From assembly GCF_000383955.1 (NCBI RefSeq), contig NZ_KB913013.1, positions 2,834,694-2,898,693 of the forward strand: a stretch of DNA of 64,000 nt, read 5' to 3'. The position numbers and the translations under genes are program-made. The notes beneath the pieces were generated by a model, which searched no databases, was not told the origin of the DNA, and was given only the letters and a program-made list of their open reading frames with translations. Positions 26,086 to 33,747 of this stretch are shown here, one piece after another (the first letter of the stretch is position 1; every line of letters starts with the position of its first letter). This DNA comes from Rudanella lutea DSM 19387 (GTDB lineage: Bacteria; Bacteroidota; Bacteroidia; Cytophagales; Spirosomataceae).

Positions 26086-27018
26086 ATGAAGGAGTCCGTA
26101 CTCAACAGACGGCAGTTCCTCCAGTCAGCCGGCCTGTCGGCTCTGGCACTCTCGGCCGGAGCCGACGCCCTGGCCCTCCACTCGGCCCCCCACAAATCCG
26201 GTTTGCAGATTGGCTACTCGGCCATCACCTGGGGCGGCAACGACGCTCAGGCAATCAAAGACATTTCCGGGCTTGGTTTTCGGGGTATTCAGCTCCGGGC
26301 CAACGCGTTTGGGCCTTACCGGACTAAACCCTCGGAACTGAAAGCCATGCTCGACGCAGCCGGGCTACAACTGTGTATGTTTTCGAGCGGGAATGTCGAG
26401 ATCGACCCGGCCAAAGAGCAAAGCACGATCGACCAGCATGTGGCCCACGCCAGCTTTGTGAAGGCATTGGGTGGCTCGGCCTTACAGCTCACCAACAACG
26501 TGCGGCCCAAAGATCGGCTACCGACTACGGATGAACTGAAGCGCCTGGCGGAGGTTATGAACAAAATTGGCCAGCAAACGGCCGATTTGGGCGTTCAGGC
26601 CGTGTACCACAACCACATGCACCAACTCGGCGAAACCCCCGAAGAGGTCGATGTAATTGTGCAGGCTATGAACCCGAAGTACATGCGGCTTCTGCTCGAT
26701 ATTGCCCACTACAGACAAGGGGGCGGCCTGCCGGAAAAAGCCGTGATTCAATACCGCGACATGATTCATTCGCTCCACCTCAAAGACACCATGTCGCCTA
26801 TTACCGATGGAACAAACAACGGACGGGCGTATAAATTCGTTGAACTCGGGCGGGGTAATGTCGATGTGGCTGCGGTGTTTAAGGCCCTCGACAAAATCAA
26901 GTTTAAAGGCTGGGGTGTGGTTGAGCTCGACGGTGTTCCCGAAAAAGACAAAACGGCAGCTCAGTGTGCGGCCATTAGTAAAGAGTACATCACTAAGACA
27001 CTAAAATTTAAGTTGTGA
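26086..27018 (+). CDS. Tat-exported sugar phosphate isomerase/epimerase-like TIM barrel
   Basis: The 310-residue protein begins with a Tat-type signal ('NRRQFLQSAGLSALALSAGADALA', about 8-31) and continues as an AP-endonuclease-2/xylose-isomerase-like TIM barrel: 'LGFRGIQLRANAFGP', 'VYHNHMHQLGETPEEVD' and 'LLLDIAHYRQGG' carry the probable His/Asp/Glu metal ligands, with 'GVVELDGVPEKD' near the end. Relatives isomerise or epimerise sugars or inositols. Its stop codon overlaps the GTG start of the DUF1080 gene by four bases, so the pair is translationally coupled. Export of such an enzyme points to a substrate handled outside the cytoplasm. Confidence 0.88.
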   Translation: MKESVLNRRQFLQSAGLSALALSAGADALALHSAPHKSGLQIGYSAITWGGNDAQAIKDISGLGFRGIQLRANAFGPYRTKPSELKAMLDAAGLQLCMFSSGNVEIDPAKEQSTIDQHVAHASFVKALGGSALQLTNNVRPKDRLPTTDELKRLAEVMNKIGQQTADLGVQAVYHNHMHQLGETPEEVDVIVQAMNPKYMRLLLDIAHYRQGGGLPEKAVIQYRDMIHSLHLKDTMSPITDGTNNGRAYKFVELGRGNVDVAAVFKALDKIKFKGWGVVELDGVPEKDKTAAQCAAISKEYITKTLKFKL

Positions 27019-27767
27019 AATCGTTTTTGATCACCGGCCTCACTGGCCTCTTACTAACAGCTCTGATTGCCGCCGAGCGGCCACAATCGCCCAATACCCT
27101 GACCGCTAAAGAGAAGCGCGAGGGCTGGAAGTTGCTTTTCGACGGCAAGACCACCAAAGGCTGGCGGGGTGCGTACATGGATAAATTTCCGGCCAAAGGC
27201 TGGAATGTGGAAGATGGTACGCTATCCATTCAGAAATCGGATGGTTCGGAGTCGACTAACTTTGGCGACATTGTCACCGAGGGTGAATACAGCAATTTTG
27301 ACCTTATGTTTGAGTTTCGGCTGACCGAAGGGGCCAACAGCGGGTTGAAATACTTTGTGGTTGAGCACAAACCCAAACCAGCCGGTTCGGCCTTCGGTCT
27401 GGAGTTTCAGGTACTCGATGATGCCAAGCACCCCGATGCCAAGATGGGCCGCAACGGCAACCGCACCGTGGGTTCGCTCTATGACCTGATTACTGCCCAG
27501 GGCAAGCAGGTAAACCCCATTGGTGAGTGGAACGCAGGCCGCGTACTCGTCAACGGTACCCACGTGGAGCACTGGCTCAACGGCAAAAAAGTGGTAGAGT
27601 ACGAGCGTGGCAGCGAGGAATTCCGGAAGCTGGTTAGCATGAGCAAGTATGCTGCACCCGCTTACAACGCCAACGGTCGGTTTGGCGAAGCCCCCAAAGG
27701 CCACATTCTGCTCCAGGACCACGGCGACAAGGTGTCGTTCCGCAATATCAAGATTAAAACCTTGTAA
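27015..27767 (+). CDS. Exported DUF1080 (3-keto-disaccharide hydrolase) protein
   Basis: This 250-residue protein starts at GTG 27015 inside the GTGA overlap with the preceding stop. A signal peptide (about 1-19) leads into one beta-jellyroll DUF1080 domain: 'KREGWKLLFDGKTTKGWRG', 'FDLMFEFRLTEGANSGLKYFV', 'GLEFQVLDDAKHPDAK'. The family is annotated from work on 3-ketoglycoside cleavage and resembles LamG/glucanase folds. Together with the isomerase before it and the oxidoreductase after it, it fits an oxidise-cleave route for sugars. A strong terminator follows. Confidence 0.9.
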   Translation: MKSFLITGLTGLLLTALIAAERPQSPNTLTAKEKREGWKLLFDGKTTKGWRGAYMDKFPAKGWNVEDGTLSIQKSDGSESTNFGDIVTEGEYSNFDLMFEFRLTEGANSGLKYFVVEHKPKPAGSAFGLEFQVLDDAKHPDAKMGRNGNRTVGSLYDLITAQGKQVNPIGEWNAGRVLVNGTHVEHWLNGKKVVEYERGSEEFRKLVSMSKYAAPAYNANGRFGEAPKGHILLQDHGDKVSFRNIKIKTL

Positions 27768-27794
27768 GTCCGCTCACAACGGCTTAGTAAGGGT

Positions 27795-27834
27795 ACGGGG
27801 TCTGGTTTCCAACGCGAAGCCAGACCCCGTTTTT
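27795..27834 (+). terminator. Terminator of the isomerase-DUF1080 operon
   Basis: A 14-bp stem (27795-27808 with 27817-27830, one wobble), an 8-nt loop and TTTT follow the DUF1080 stop by 27 bases. The remaining bases to 28039 show no gene or motif I can identify. Confidence 0.85.
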
Positions 27835-28039
27835 GTTTATGTGGTTTGTATGGCTGCCTTTCCGGCAGGCTCTATTCCGCACAGTACATACAATACCGGT
27901 CTATGAGTGCATCTGGGTCATCCTTACGGGCTTACAGCCCCGAACAAATATGCTTTCGGACTCCACTCCAGGCAGTAGGAAGCCCCGGCTGCGCTCTTTT
28001 CAAGAGGCATAACATTCAGTGGCAAAACGTAGTCCTATC

Positions 28040-29365
28040 ATGGAAAACCGTCGTGAGTTTATAAAAAAATCAGCATTGGCTGGCCTTGGCATGAGCTTCT
28101 CTGCCAGCAGCTACGCCCGTATTCTCGGCGCCAACGAGCGCGTTCGGGTGGGTATCATTGGGTTCTCTGACCGGTTCCGGCAGTCGCTTGCTCCGGCCTT
28201 TATGAACCACGCCAAAAACCAGAACTTTGCCTTCGTAGGTGTTTCTGACATCTGGAGCCGCCGTCGCGATGAAGCCGAGCAATTTCTGAAAGGCAAAAAC
28301 TGGGCGGATTCGAATTTCTTCAAGTCGCGGAACAACGACGAGTTGCTCGACCGGAAAGACGTGGACGCTGTCATCATCAGCACCGCCGACTTTCAGCACG
28401 CGCTGCACTGCGTCGACGCGGTCGAGTCTGGGCGGGATGTGTACGTAGAGAAGCCGTTTGCTGAGTCACTGGAAGATGCCCGCAAAGCCCTCAAGGCCGT
28501 TGAGAAATCGAAGCGGATTGTGCAGGTAGGCTCGCAGCGCCGGTCGGCCCCCAACTACCATTCGGCCAATGACTTTATCCGGTCGGGCAAATTTGGCGAT
28601 ATCAGCATGGTTGAAATGACGTGGAACGTAAACCAGCCCGGTCGCTGGCGCCGGCCCAAACTCGTTGCTGAAATCCGGAAAGAAGACACCGACTGGAACC
28701 GCTACCTGCTGAACCGGCCGAAGGTGGAGTGGGACCCCCGCAAATATTTGGAGTACCGGTTGTTTTACCCTTACTCATCGGGGATTCCGGGACAGTGGAT
28801 GTCGCACCAGATTGATACCGTTCACTGGTTTAGCGGCTACGAGCACCCCCGTTCGGTGGTAGCCAATGGCGGGGTGTACGTCTGGAAAGATGGCCGCGTA
28901 AACGCCGATACATTCACAGCAGTATTTGATTACGGCCCAGACAACGATAAGTCGAAAGGCTTCCAGGTACTGTATTCATCGCGGATGCACAACGAAGCCG
29001 GCGGTACCAAAGAATACTACTACTCGAACGGTGGTATGATCAACCTTGACACGAACAAAATCACGCCCGAGGGTGGTCTTCAGGCAGGTCCGGCCAGAGA
29101 TATGGGTATGCAGGCTAACCTCTTGCCCGAAATGACGCTGGCCAACGCCACCAAAATGGAAACAGGTGCCAACACCGGAGCCGACCCGATGACCTCGCTC
29201 CACATGCTTAACTGGATGGAGTGCGTACGCAGCCGCAAAGAACCCAATGCCCCCGCACGGGCCGGTTTCAACCACTCGGTAGCCAACATTATGGCGACTA
29301 CGGCCCTGCACACCGGTAAGCGGGTTGCGTGGGACGCGGGTAAAAGCGACATGATTCTGAGCTAA
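28040..29365 (+). CDS. Tat-exported Gfo/Idh/MocA family oxidoreductase
   Basis: The 441-residue protein opens with a twin-arginine signal ('NRREFIKKSALAGLGMSFSAS', about 3-24), then the NAD(P)-binding fold 'VRVGIIGFSDRFRQS' and 'DAVIISTADFQHALHCVDAVESGRDVYVEKPFAE', where EKP is the family's catalytic lysine motif. The C-terminal half is the alpha/beta substrate domain. I chose the ATG at 28040 because the Tat n-region starts there; an in-frame GTG at 28019 is less likely. Such Tat-routed members oxidise sugars, or act as NAD-dependent glycosidases (GH109 type), folding with cofactor before export. The neighbourhood suggests sugar oxidation outside the cytoplasm. Confidence 0.92.
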   Translation: MENRREFIKKSALAGLGMSFSASSYARILGANERVRVGIIGFSDRFRQSLAPAFMNHAKNQNFAFVGVSDIWSRRRDEAEQFLKGKNWADSNFFKSRNNDELLDRKDVDAVIISTADFQHALHCVDAVESGRDVYVEKPFAESLEDARKALKAVEKSKRIVQVGSQRRSAPNYHSANDFIRSGKFGDISMVEMTWNVNQPGRWRRPKLVAEIRKEDTDWNRYLLNRPKVEWDPRKYLEYRLFYPYSSGIPGQWMSHQIDTVHWFSGYEHPRSVVANGGVYVWKDGRVNADTFTAVFDYGPDNDKSKGFQVLYSSRMHNEAGGTKEYYYSNGGMINLDTNKITPEGGLQAGPARDMGMQANLLPEMTLANATKMETGANTGADPMTSLHMLNWMECVRSRKEPNAPARAGFNHSVANIMATTALHTGKRVAWDAGKSDMILS

Positions 29366-29379
29366 CTTTTAACCGGCCG

Positions 29380-29475
29380 AATGGCACGCGGATGACGCAG
29401 ATGTAGCCGATCAACACGGATTTCGTTCAGGAAATCGCTGTTGGTTAGCTCAATCCACGTCATTTGCGTGCCATT
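29380..29475. repeat. Long imperfect inverted repeat between oxidoreductase and DUF6807 genes
   Basis: Arms 29380-29397 and 29458-29475 pair over 18 bases with two mismatches, and inner segments near 29409-29423 and 29432-29447 pair again, giving a hairpin of about 96 bases. The arm wording (GGCACGCGGATGACGC, AACACGGATTT) has the look of a dispersed intergenic repeat seen in many copies in some bacterial genomes; that is an impression, not a search result. It fills nearly the whole 127-base gap. Confidence 0.6.
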
Positions 29476-29492
29476 CCTTTTATCTGAAATTC

Positions 29493-30521
29493 ATGAAAAA
29501 GATCCTATTCCTGTCATTAATCAGCTTGTCGGCCGTCGCACAAAACCGGATTCAGCTTCGTCACGACGAAGCCGCCAAGCGGGTAGAGGTTACCGTCGAC
29601 GGTAAACCCTTTACGGCCTATATCTACCCCGGCCCGGCATCGCTCAAAAAAGCCGTTCTGTACCCCATCCGCACAGCGGGCGGTAACTTCATCACGCGTG
29701 GCTGGCCCCTCGACCCGCGCCCCGGTGAGCGCGTCGACCACCCGCACCACGTGGGTATGTGGCTGAACTACGGCGACGTAAACGGCCACGATTTCTGGAA
29801 CAACTCGACCGATATTAGCCCCGACCATAAAGGTACCTACGGAACGGTTGTACATACGGGCGTGCAATCGATGAAGAGTGGGAAAGATCAGGCCGAACTG
29901 GTGGTGACAGCCGCTTGGCTCGACAAAGACAATCAGCCCATGCTCCGCGAACGCACAACGTATATTTTCAAAGGGAGCGGCAAGCAGCGCAGCATCGACC
30001 GGATTACAACGCTTACTGCACTGGGTAAAGACGTTGTTTTTAAAGACAACAAAGAAGGCATGGTTGCCATTCGGGTTAGCCGCGAACTGGAACACCCTTC
30101 AAACAAACCCGAAGTTTTCACCGACGCAAACGGGATCGCCACGAAAGTACCGGCTGCGGCAAGTGCCGGTATTACGGGAAAATACCACAGCAGCGAAGGT
30201 ATTGAAGGCGAGGCTGTTTGGGGCACCCGCGCCAAATGGATGAACCTGACCGGTAAGATCAACGATGAAGATGTTTCGGTCGTTATCATGGATCACCCGA
30301 AAAACGTCGGCTACCCCACCTATTGGCATTCAAGAGGTTATGGCCTATATGCAGCAAATCCGCTGGCACCTTCGGTCTTGTCGAGCGGCAAAGACGCCCC
30401 CATGAACTATACACTCGGCGCGGGCAAATCAGTTACATTCCAATACCGGGTTGTAATTACATCCGGTCCGATCGACAACGCGAGCATTGAGGCTCAGAAT
30501 AAGGCGTTTACAGGCCAATAA
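29493..30521 (+). CDS. Exported DUF6807 (PmoA-like) family protein
   Basis: The 342-residue protein has a short signal peptide (about 1-16, ending AVAQ) and a single DUF6807 beta-rich domain: 'FTAYIYPGPASLKKAVLYPIRTAGGNFITRGWP', then 'DHPHHVGMWLNYGDVNGHDFWNN' and 'DHPKNVGYPTYWHSRGYGLYAANPL'. The His-rich blocks could bind metal. The family was once labelled methane oxygenase PmoA but has no known link to methane oxidation; members sit next to Gfo/Idh/MocA oxidoreductases and DUF1080 proteins, as here. The reaction is unknown. Confidence 0.88.
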   Translation: MKKILFLSLISLSAVAQNRIQLRHDEAAKRVEVTVDGKPFTAYIYPGPASLKKAVLYPIRTAGGNFITRGWPLDPRPGERVDHPHHVGMWLNYGDVNGHDFWNNSTDISPDHKGTYGTVVHTGVQSMKSGKDQAELVVTAAWLDKDNQPMLRERTTYIFKGSGKQRSIDRITTLTALGKDVVFKDNKEGMVAIRVSRELEHPSNKPEVFTDANGIATKVPAAASAGITGKYHSSEGIEGEAVWGTRAKWMNLTGKINDEDVSVVIMDHPKNVGYPTYWHSRGYGLYAANPLAPSVLSSGKDAPMNYTLGAGKSVTFQYRVVITSGPIDNASIEAQNKAFTGQ

Positions 30522-30566
30522 GGCCCATTTTGAGCTATTTAACATACTGGCATACATTTTGTTCAG

Positions 30567-30613
30567 AACCATACCTGAGGCTATAAAGAAGTCAATCCAG
30601 GTATGGTTTTTTT
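30567..30613 (+). terminator. Terminator whose right arm contains the next start codon
   Basis: An 11-bp perfect stem (30567-30577 with 30598-30608), a 20-nt loop and a T7 run (30607-30613) follow the DUF6807 gene. The ATG at 30603 of the next gene lies within the right arm. Confidence 0.8.
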
Positions 30614-33020
30614 ACGAGAACGGCGTTTCAGAGGAATCTGGACAGGGCTTTTACTGATCACCCATTTAACGAACATGAAGGCGCTGGCCCAGATTCCCTG
30701 CGTTAAACCCGACGCAGGTGCTGACCAGAGCACCACCCAGTCGTCTTTCAAATTGAAAGACGCCCCAGCCGGTTATTTCTGGTGTATGCCGTCGGGCAAC
30801 CCAGTGGCCGATGCAACTATCCACGCGCAGACCGGCGCGATCAGCGGTATGCGCACCCCCGGTACGTATCGGTTTGTCTTGTCGTCTATCGCGCACAGCA
30901 TGAACCTACACGCCGACCGCCCTATTGAGTCGGACGGTCCTTTGCGTAGCAATACGCTGACCGGGCTCGAAATGCTCGACAACGGCCAGATTAAAGTTGG
31001 CGTTGACGGCCGGTACGGTGGGGCTATCACGTACCTCTCCACCAAAACGGGGGTCAACATGGTCAACAATTATGACCTTGGCCGCCAGATACAGGTAGCT
31101 GCCTATTCAGGGCCTGTTCCGTTTAAACCCGCTGGTTTTGAGATCAAAGATGTTTGGAGCCAGATTGGCTGGAACCCCCTTCAGGCTGGCGACTACTACG
31201 GTAATCCCGGCCGGATTCTGGCGTTTGAGAAACGCGACAACCTTCTGTATGTGAAAACGGCCGCTAAGTTCTGGCCCCTCCGTAATTACGAAGAAGGTAC
31301 CATCATCGAGCACTGGGTTCGGCTGGCAGGCCCGGTGGTAAAGGTACACGTACGGGTTACCCTTGGCCGCAACGACAAGACCCAGTTCACCGCCCGCGAG
31401 CAGGAGTTTCCGTGCCTGTACCTAAATGGGGCGTACCGCAAAGCCTGGGGATATACTGGCACACAGCCCTTTACCAACGGCGACAAATACCAGCGCACAG
31501 CTCCGTTTGAGTTAGCCAATGTGAAGGTGTCGGAGCCCTGGATGGCGCTTACCCGCGACGATGGCACGGGTGTGGGCCTGTACTCGCCAAACAACCTGTT
31601 TTTTAAGGAAGGGTTCTTCGGCGACGAGTTTACCGACAATGAGTTCGGCTCCAGCACGTCATACATTGCCGCTACGCCATTCGCCCAGCTTGACCATAAC
31701 TCCGTTACCGACTTTGATTACGAGCTGGTGGTGGGCCATGTCAACGATATACGTGCCTACGTATATGCCCAGCCGCGCCCCGACACCGGCCCGAACTACC
31801 GGTTTTCGAACAGCCGGGCCGGGTGGCACCTGTTTGAAGGTAATGACACGGGCTTTCCTATCAGCAACAAAGTACAGATTGTACACAATGGTCAGGGGTC
31901 GCAGCTGTTCAAATCACCGGCCGTTCACTGGAAAGGCTCCGACAACCCCAAAGTGTACGTACGGGCCGCTTTTAACCTGAACAACAACCAGACAAAGTAT
32001 CAGTTTCACTGGCGCAACTTTGAGGATACCGACTTTTTGGGGTTCCGCTTCAAGGAATTCACAGTGGTGAACGACAATCAGTTTCGTACGTACGAGATCG
32101 ACCTGCGCAATACCAACTGGGCCTCGTCGATTATCCGGCAAATTCAGCTGACTCCACCGGCTGGCTCGCAAACCACCGGTTCGGTACAAATTGAATGGAT
32201 TTCGACCAACCCCGACGGCCCGCCCCAGGCACAGCCTGAGGCTCCGGCTACCGTTTGCACCGACACGGTGTTGGTAACGGTAAACCCCGCCCCCTCAAAC
32301 GTAGTACCCGATGCCGGTCCCGATATCACGACCCGGTGCGGTATAACCACCCTCGATTTAACCGCCCCATCGGCGGGTCTGTCGTGGCGGATGATCAGCA
32401 AACCGAGCGGTTCATTGGCCACCATCACTCCAAAGGGTGCTGTACGGGAGCTTCAGAAAGCCGGTACGTACGTAGTAGCTCTGGCCAACGATACTTTCAG
32501 CGCCGTCGATCTGATGGCTATCACTGTACCGGATTGTGGCCCTCCGCAGTCGCTCTCCAGCGTGGTTTTTCTGGACAACGGACGCGGCAACGGCATTGCC
32601 CGCAACGGACGGCAGGAACCGGGCGAACCGGGCGTTCCGAACGTGACGGCTACGCTCTACTCAGACCCCAACGGGGATGGTAATCCGGCCGATGGTAAGA
32701 TCCTCGACCGAGTTCGTACCAACGCCCAGGGTGTTTACCAGTTCAACAGCCTGTACGCCAACGAAATTTACATTATCGCCCTCGACGCGTCGAACTTCGT
32801 AGCAGGCCAGCCGTTGCACCGTACCATCAGCACCCGGCAGTCGAACTTCTCGCCTGTTTATGGTCTACTCAGCGGTAAAATTCAGCTTCAGAACCCGGCA
32901 CCGGCCGCTCCATCGCTACGAGCATTGGCTCCGGCTCAATCTACAGACCCATCGTTCGGGCTGATTCCAGATTGCGGGGAACCCTCCTGCGTGATCATCC
33001 GGCATAAACGACTTCAGTAA
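30603..33020 (+). CDS. Large secreted protein with SdrD-B-like C-terminal domain
   Basis: I do not recognise the core of this 805-residue protein. A signal peptide spans about 1-30 (basic RERRFRG, then hydrophobic 'IWTGLLLITHL', then MKALAQ). Residues about 31-100 and 565-640 look like PKD/Ig-type modules ('PDAGADQST', 'PDAGPDITTRCG'). Residues about 115-420 form a beta-rich domain of mutarotase-like character ('YGGAITYLSTKTGVNMVNNYDLGRQIQ'), followed by a probable beta-sandwich with a DNNQFRTYEIDL block. Residues about 650-745 resemble an SdrD-B repeat ('NGRQEPGEPGVPNVTATLYSDPNGDG'). The C-terminus ends Cys-Cys plus basic residues ('GEPSCVIIRHKRLQ'). Residue 25 (ATG 30675) is an alternative start but would remove the signal peptide. 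The role may be carbohydrate binding or cleavage at the cell surface. Confidence 0.75.
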   Translation: MVFLRERRFRGIWTGLLLITHLTNMKALAQIPCVKPDAGADQSTTQSSFKLKDAPAGYFWCMPSGNPVADATIHAQTGAISGMRTPGTYRFVLSSIAHSMNLHADRPIESDGPLRSNTLTGLEMLDNGQIKVGVDGRYGGAITYLSTKTGVNMVNNYDLGRQIQVAAYSGPVPFKPAGFEIKDVWSQIGWNPLQAGDYYGNPGRILAFEKRDNLLYVKTAAKFWPLRNYEEGTIIEHWVRLAGPVVKVHVRVTLGRNDKTQFTAREQEFPCLYLNGAYRKAWGYTGTQPFTNGDKYQRTAPFELANVKVSEPWMALTRDDGTGVGLYSPNNLFFKEGFFGDEFTDNEFGSSTSYIAATPFAQLDHNSVTDFDYELVVGHVNDIRAYVYAQPRPDTGPNYRFSNSRAGWHLFEGNDTGFPISNKVQIVHNGQGSQLFKSPAVHWKGSDNPKVYVRAAFNLNNNQTKYQFHWRNFEDTDFLGFRFKEFTVVNDNQFRTYEIDLRNTNWASSIIRQIQLTPPAGSQTTGSVQIEWISTNPDGPPQAQPEAPATVCTDTVLVTVNPAPSNVVPDAGPDITTRCGITTLDLTAPSAGLSWRMISKPSGSLATITPKGAVRELQKAGTYVVALANDTFSAVDLMAITVPDCGPPQSLSSVVFLDNGRGNGIARNGRQEPGEPGVPNVTATLYSDPNGDGNPADGKILDRVRTNAQGVYQFNSLYANEIYIIALDASNFVAGQPLHRTISTRQSNFSPVYGLLSGKIQLQNPAPAAPSLRALAPAQSTDPSFGLIPDCGEPSCVIIRHKRLQ

Positions 33021-33080
33021 ATCTGTAGGCCAATGGCCCCCTGAACTTCGTCTTTTTATTTGAGAGAATATGCTAAACAG

Positions 33081-33113
33081 AAAGCCGCCCCCAACTTGAG
33101 GAGCGGCTTTTTT
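33081..33113. terminator. Terminator between convergent genes
   Basis: The stem AAAGCCGC/GCGGCTTT (33081-33088 with 33103-33110) is followed by T residues, serving the large secreted-protein gene and possibly the convergent small gene. Confidence 0.78.
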
Positions 33114-33138
33114 ATTTCATTCACTTGTTCGGCAGCCC

Positions 33139-33534
33139 TTAATTCAAGGTGACCAAAGCCGACTTGTAGACGCGAGACTCCATGGATTCGAGCCAGTCGC
33201 GGAATGCATCGCTATCTTCCGAAGCGTTCTGCAATTCAGCGTCGATCTGACGCAGCAAAAAGTGCAACTGATGAATGTGCATCCACTGCTGACTGATGGC
33301 ATCGGCATCGTCGGAGTTGCGGGGCAACCGCCGGGCATCGCCCGTCATTTTGCGCAGGCTATGCCGCAAGTGATACCGCAAAATCATTAATCGGCTGGCC
33401 AGTGGCAGCTCCGCTACCTGACGTTCGAGGTGACTGATACCTCTGGAGAGCAACGTGTTACGTTGGTTCAATTGATCCGAAACGACCATCCAGGCCTGCT
33501 CGGCTTTCAGTGATTCATAAGTTACGGTCGGCAT
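33139..33534 (-). CDS. Small helical protein of unknown function
   Basis: I do not recognise this 131-residue protein. It has no signal peptide or membrane helix and is predicted mostly alpha-helical from its Leu/Gln/Arg/Glu content ('RLMILRYHLRHSLRKM', 'QWMHIHQLHFLLRQIDAEL'), so a cytosolic helical bundle is likely. A promoter with TTG (33586-33588), an 18-base gap and TAAATTTG (33560-33567, minus strand) ends 25 bases before the ATG, which supports it being a real gene. It is convergent with the secreted-protein gene and divergent from the 4Fe-4S protein. Confidence 0.65.
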   Translation of the reverse strand: MPTVTYESLKAEQAWMVVSDQLNQRNTLLSRGISHLERQVAELPLASRLMILRYHLRHSLRKMTGDARRLPRNSDDADAISQQWMHIHQLHFLLRQIDAELQNASEDSDAFRDWLESMESRVYKSALVTLN

Positions 33535-33559
33535 AACAGCTACGGCAAAAGCGTTTAAA

Positions 33560-33588
33560 CAAATTTAGACACTAGACTGACTATACAA
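33560..33588 (-). promoter_or_regulatory. Promoter of the small helical protein gene
   Basis: On the minus strand TTG (33588-33586) and TAAATTTG (33567-33560) stand 18 bases apart. The transcript would start about 20 bases before the ATG at 33534. Confidence 0.65.
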
Positions 33589-33747
33589 TAGGGATTTCAT
33601 ATGTTTCATAAAATTTTAATTGGCATTACTTCTTAGTAACCAAAGTTTAGACAAAAAATCTACTTAGTGGTTTAATCGACCGGTTTAGAACCATTACCAG
33701 CCGGGTGTCGTATATTACATAACTACTTTCTTCGCCTTGGTTAACAC

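Noticed and set aside
25135-27767. A cell-surface signalling set (FecR with downstream receptor)
   Set aside because: No ECF sigma gene or TonB-dependent receptor adjoins fecR; the next genes encode a TIM barrel and DUF1080 protein.
29493-30521. Methane oxidation gene (family name PmoA)
   Set aside because: The label is a historical misnomer for DUF6807; the protein is soluble and exported, and nothing else points to methane monooxygenase.
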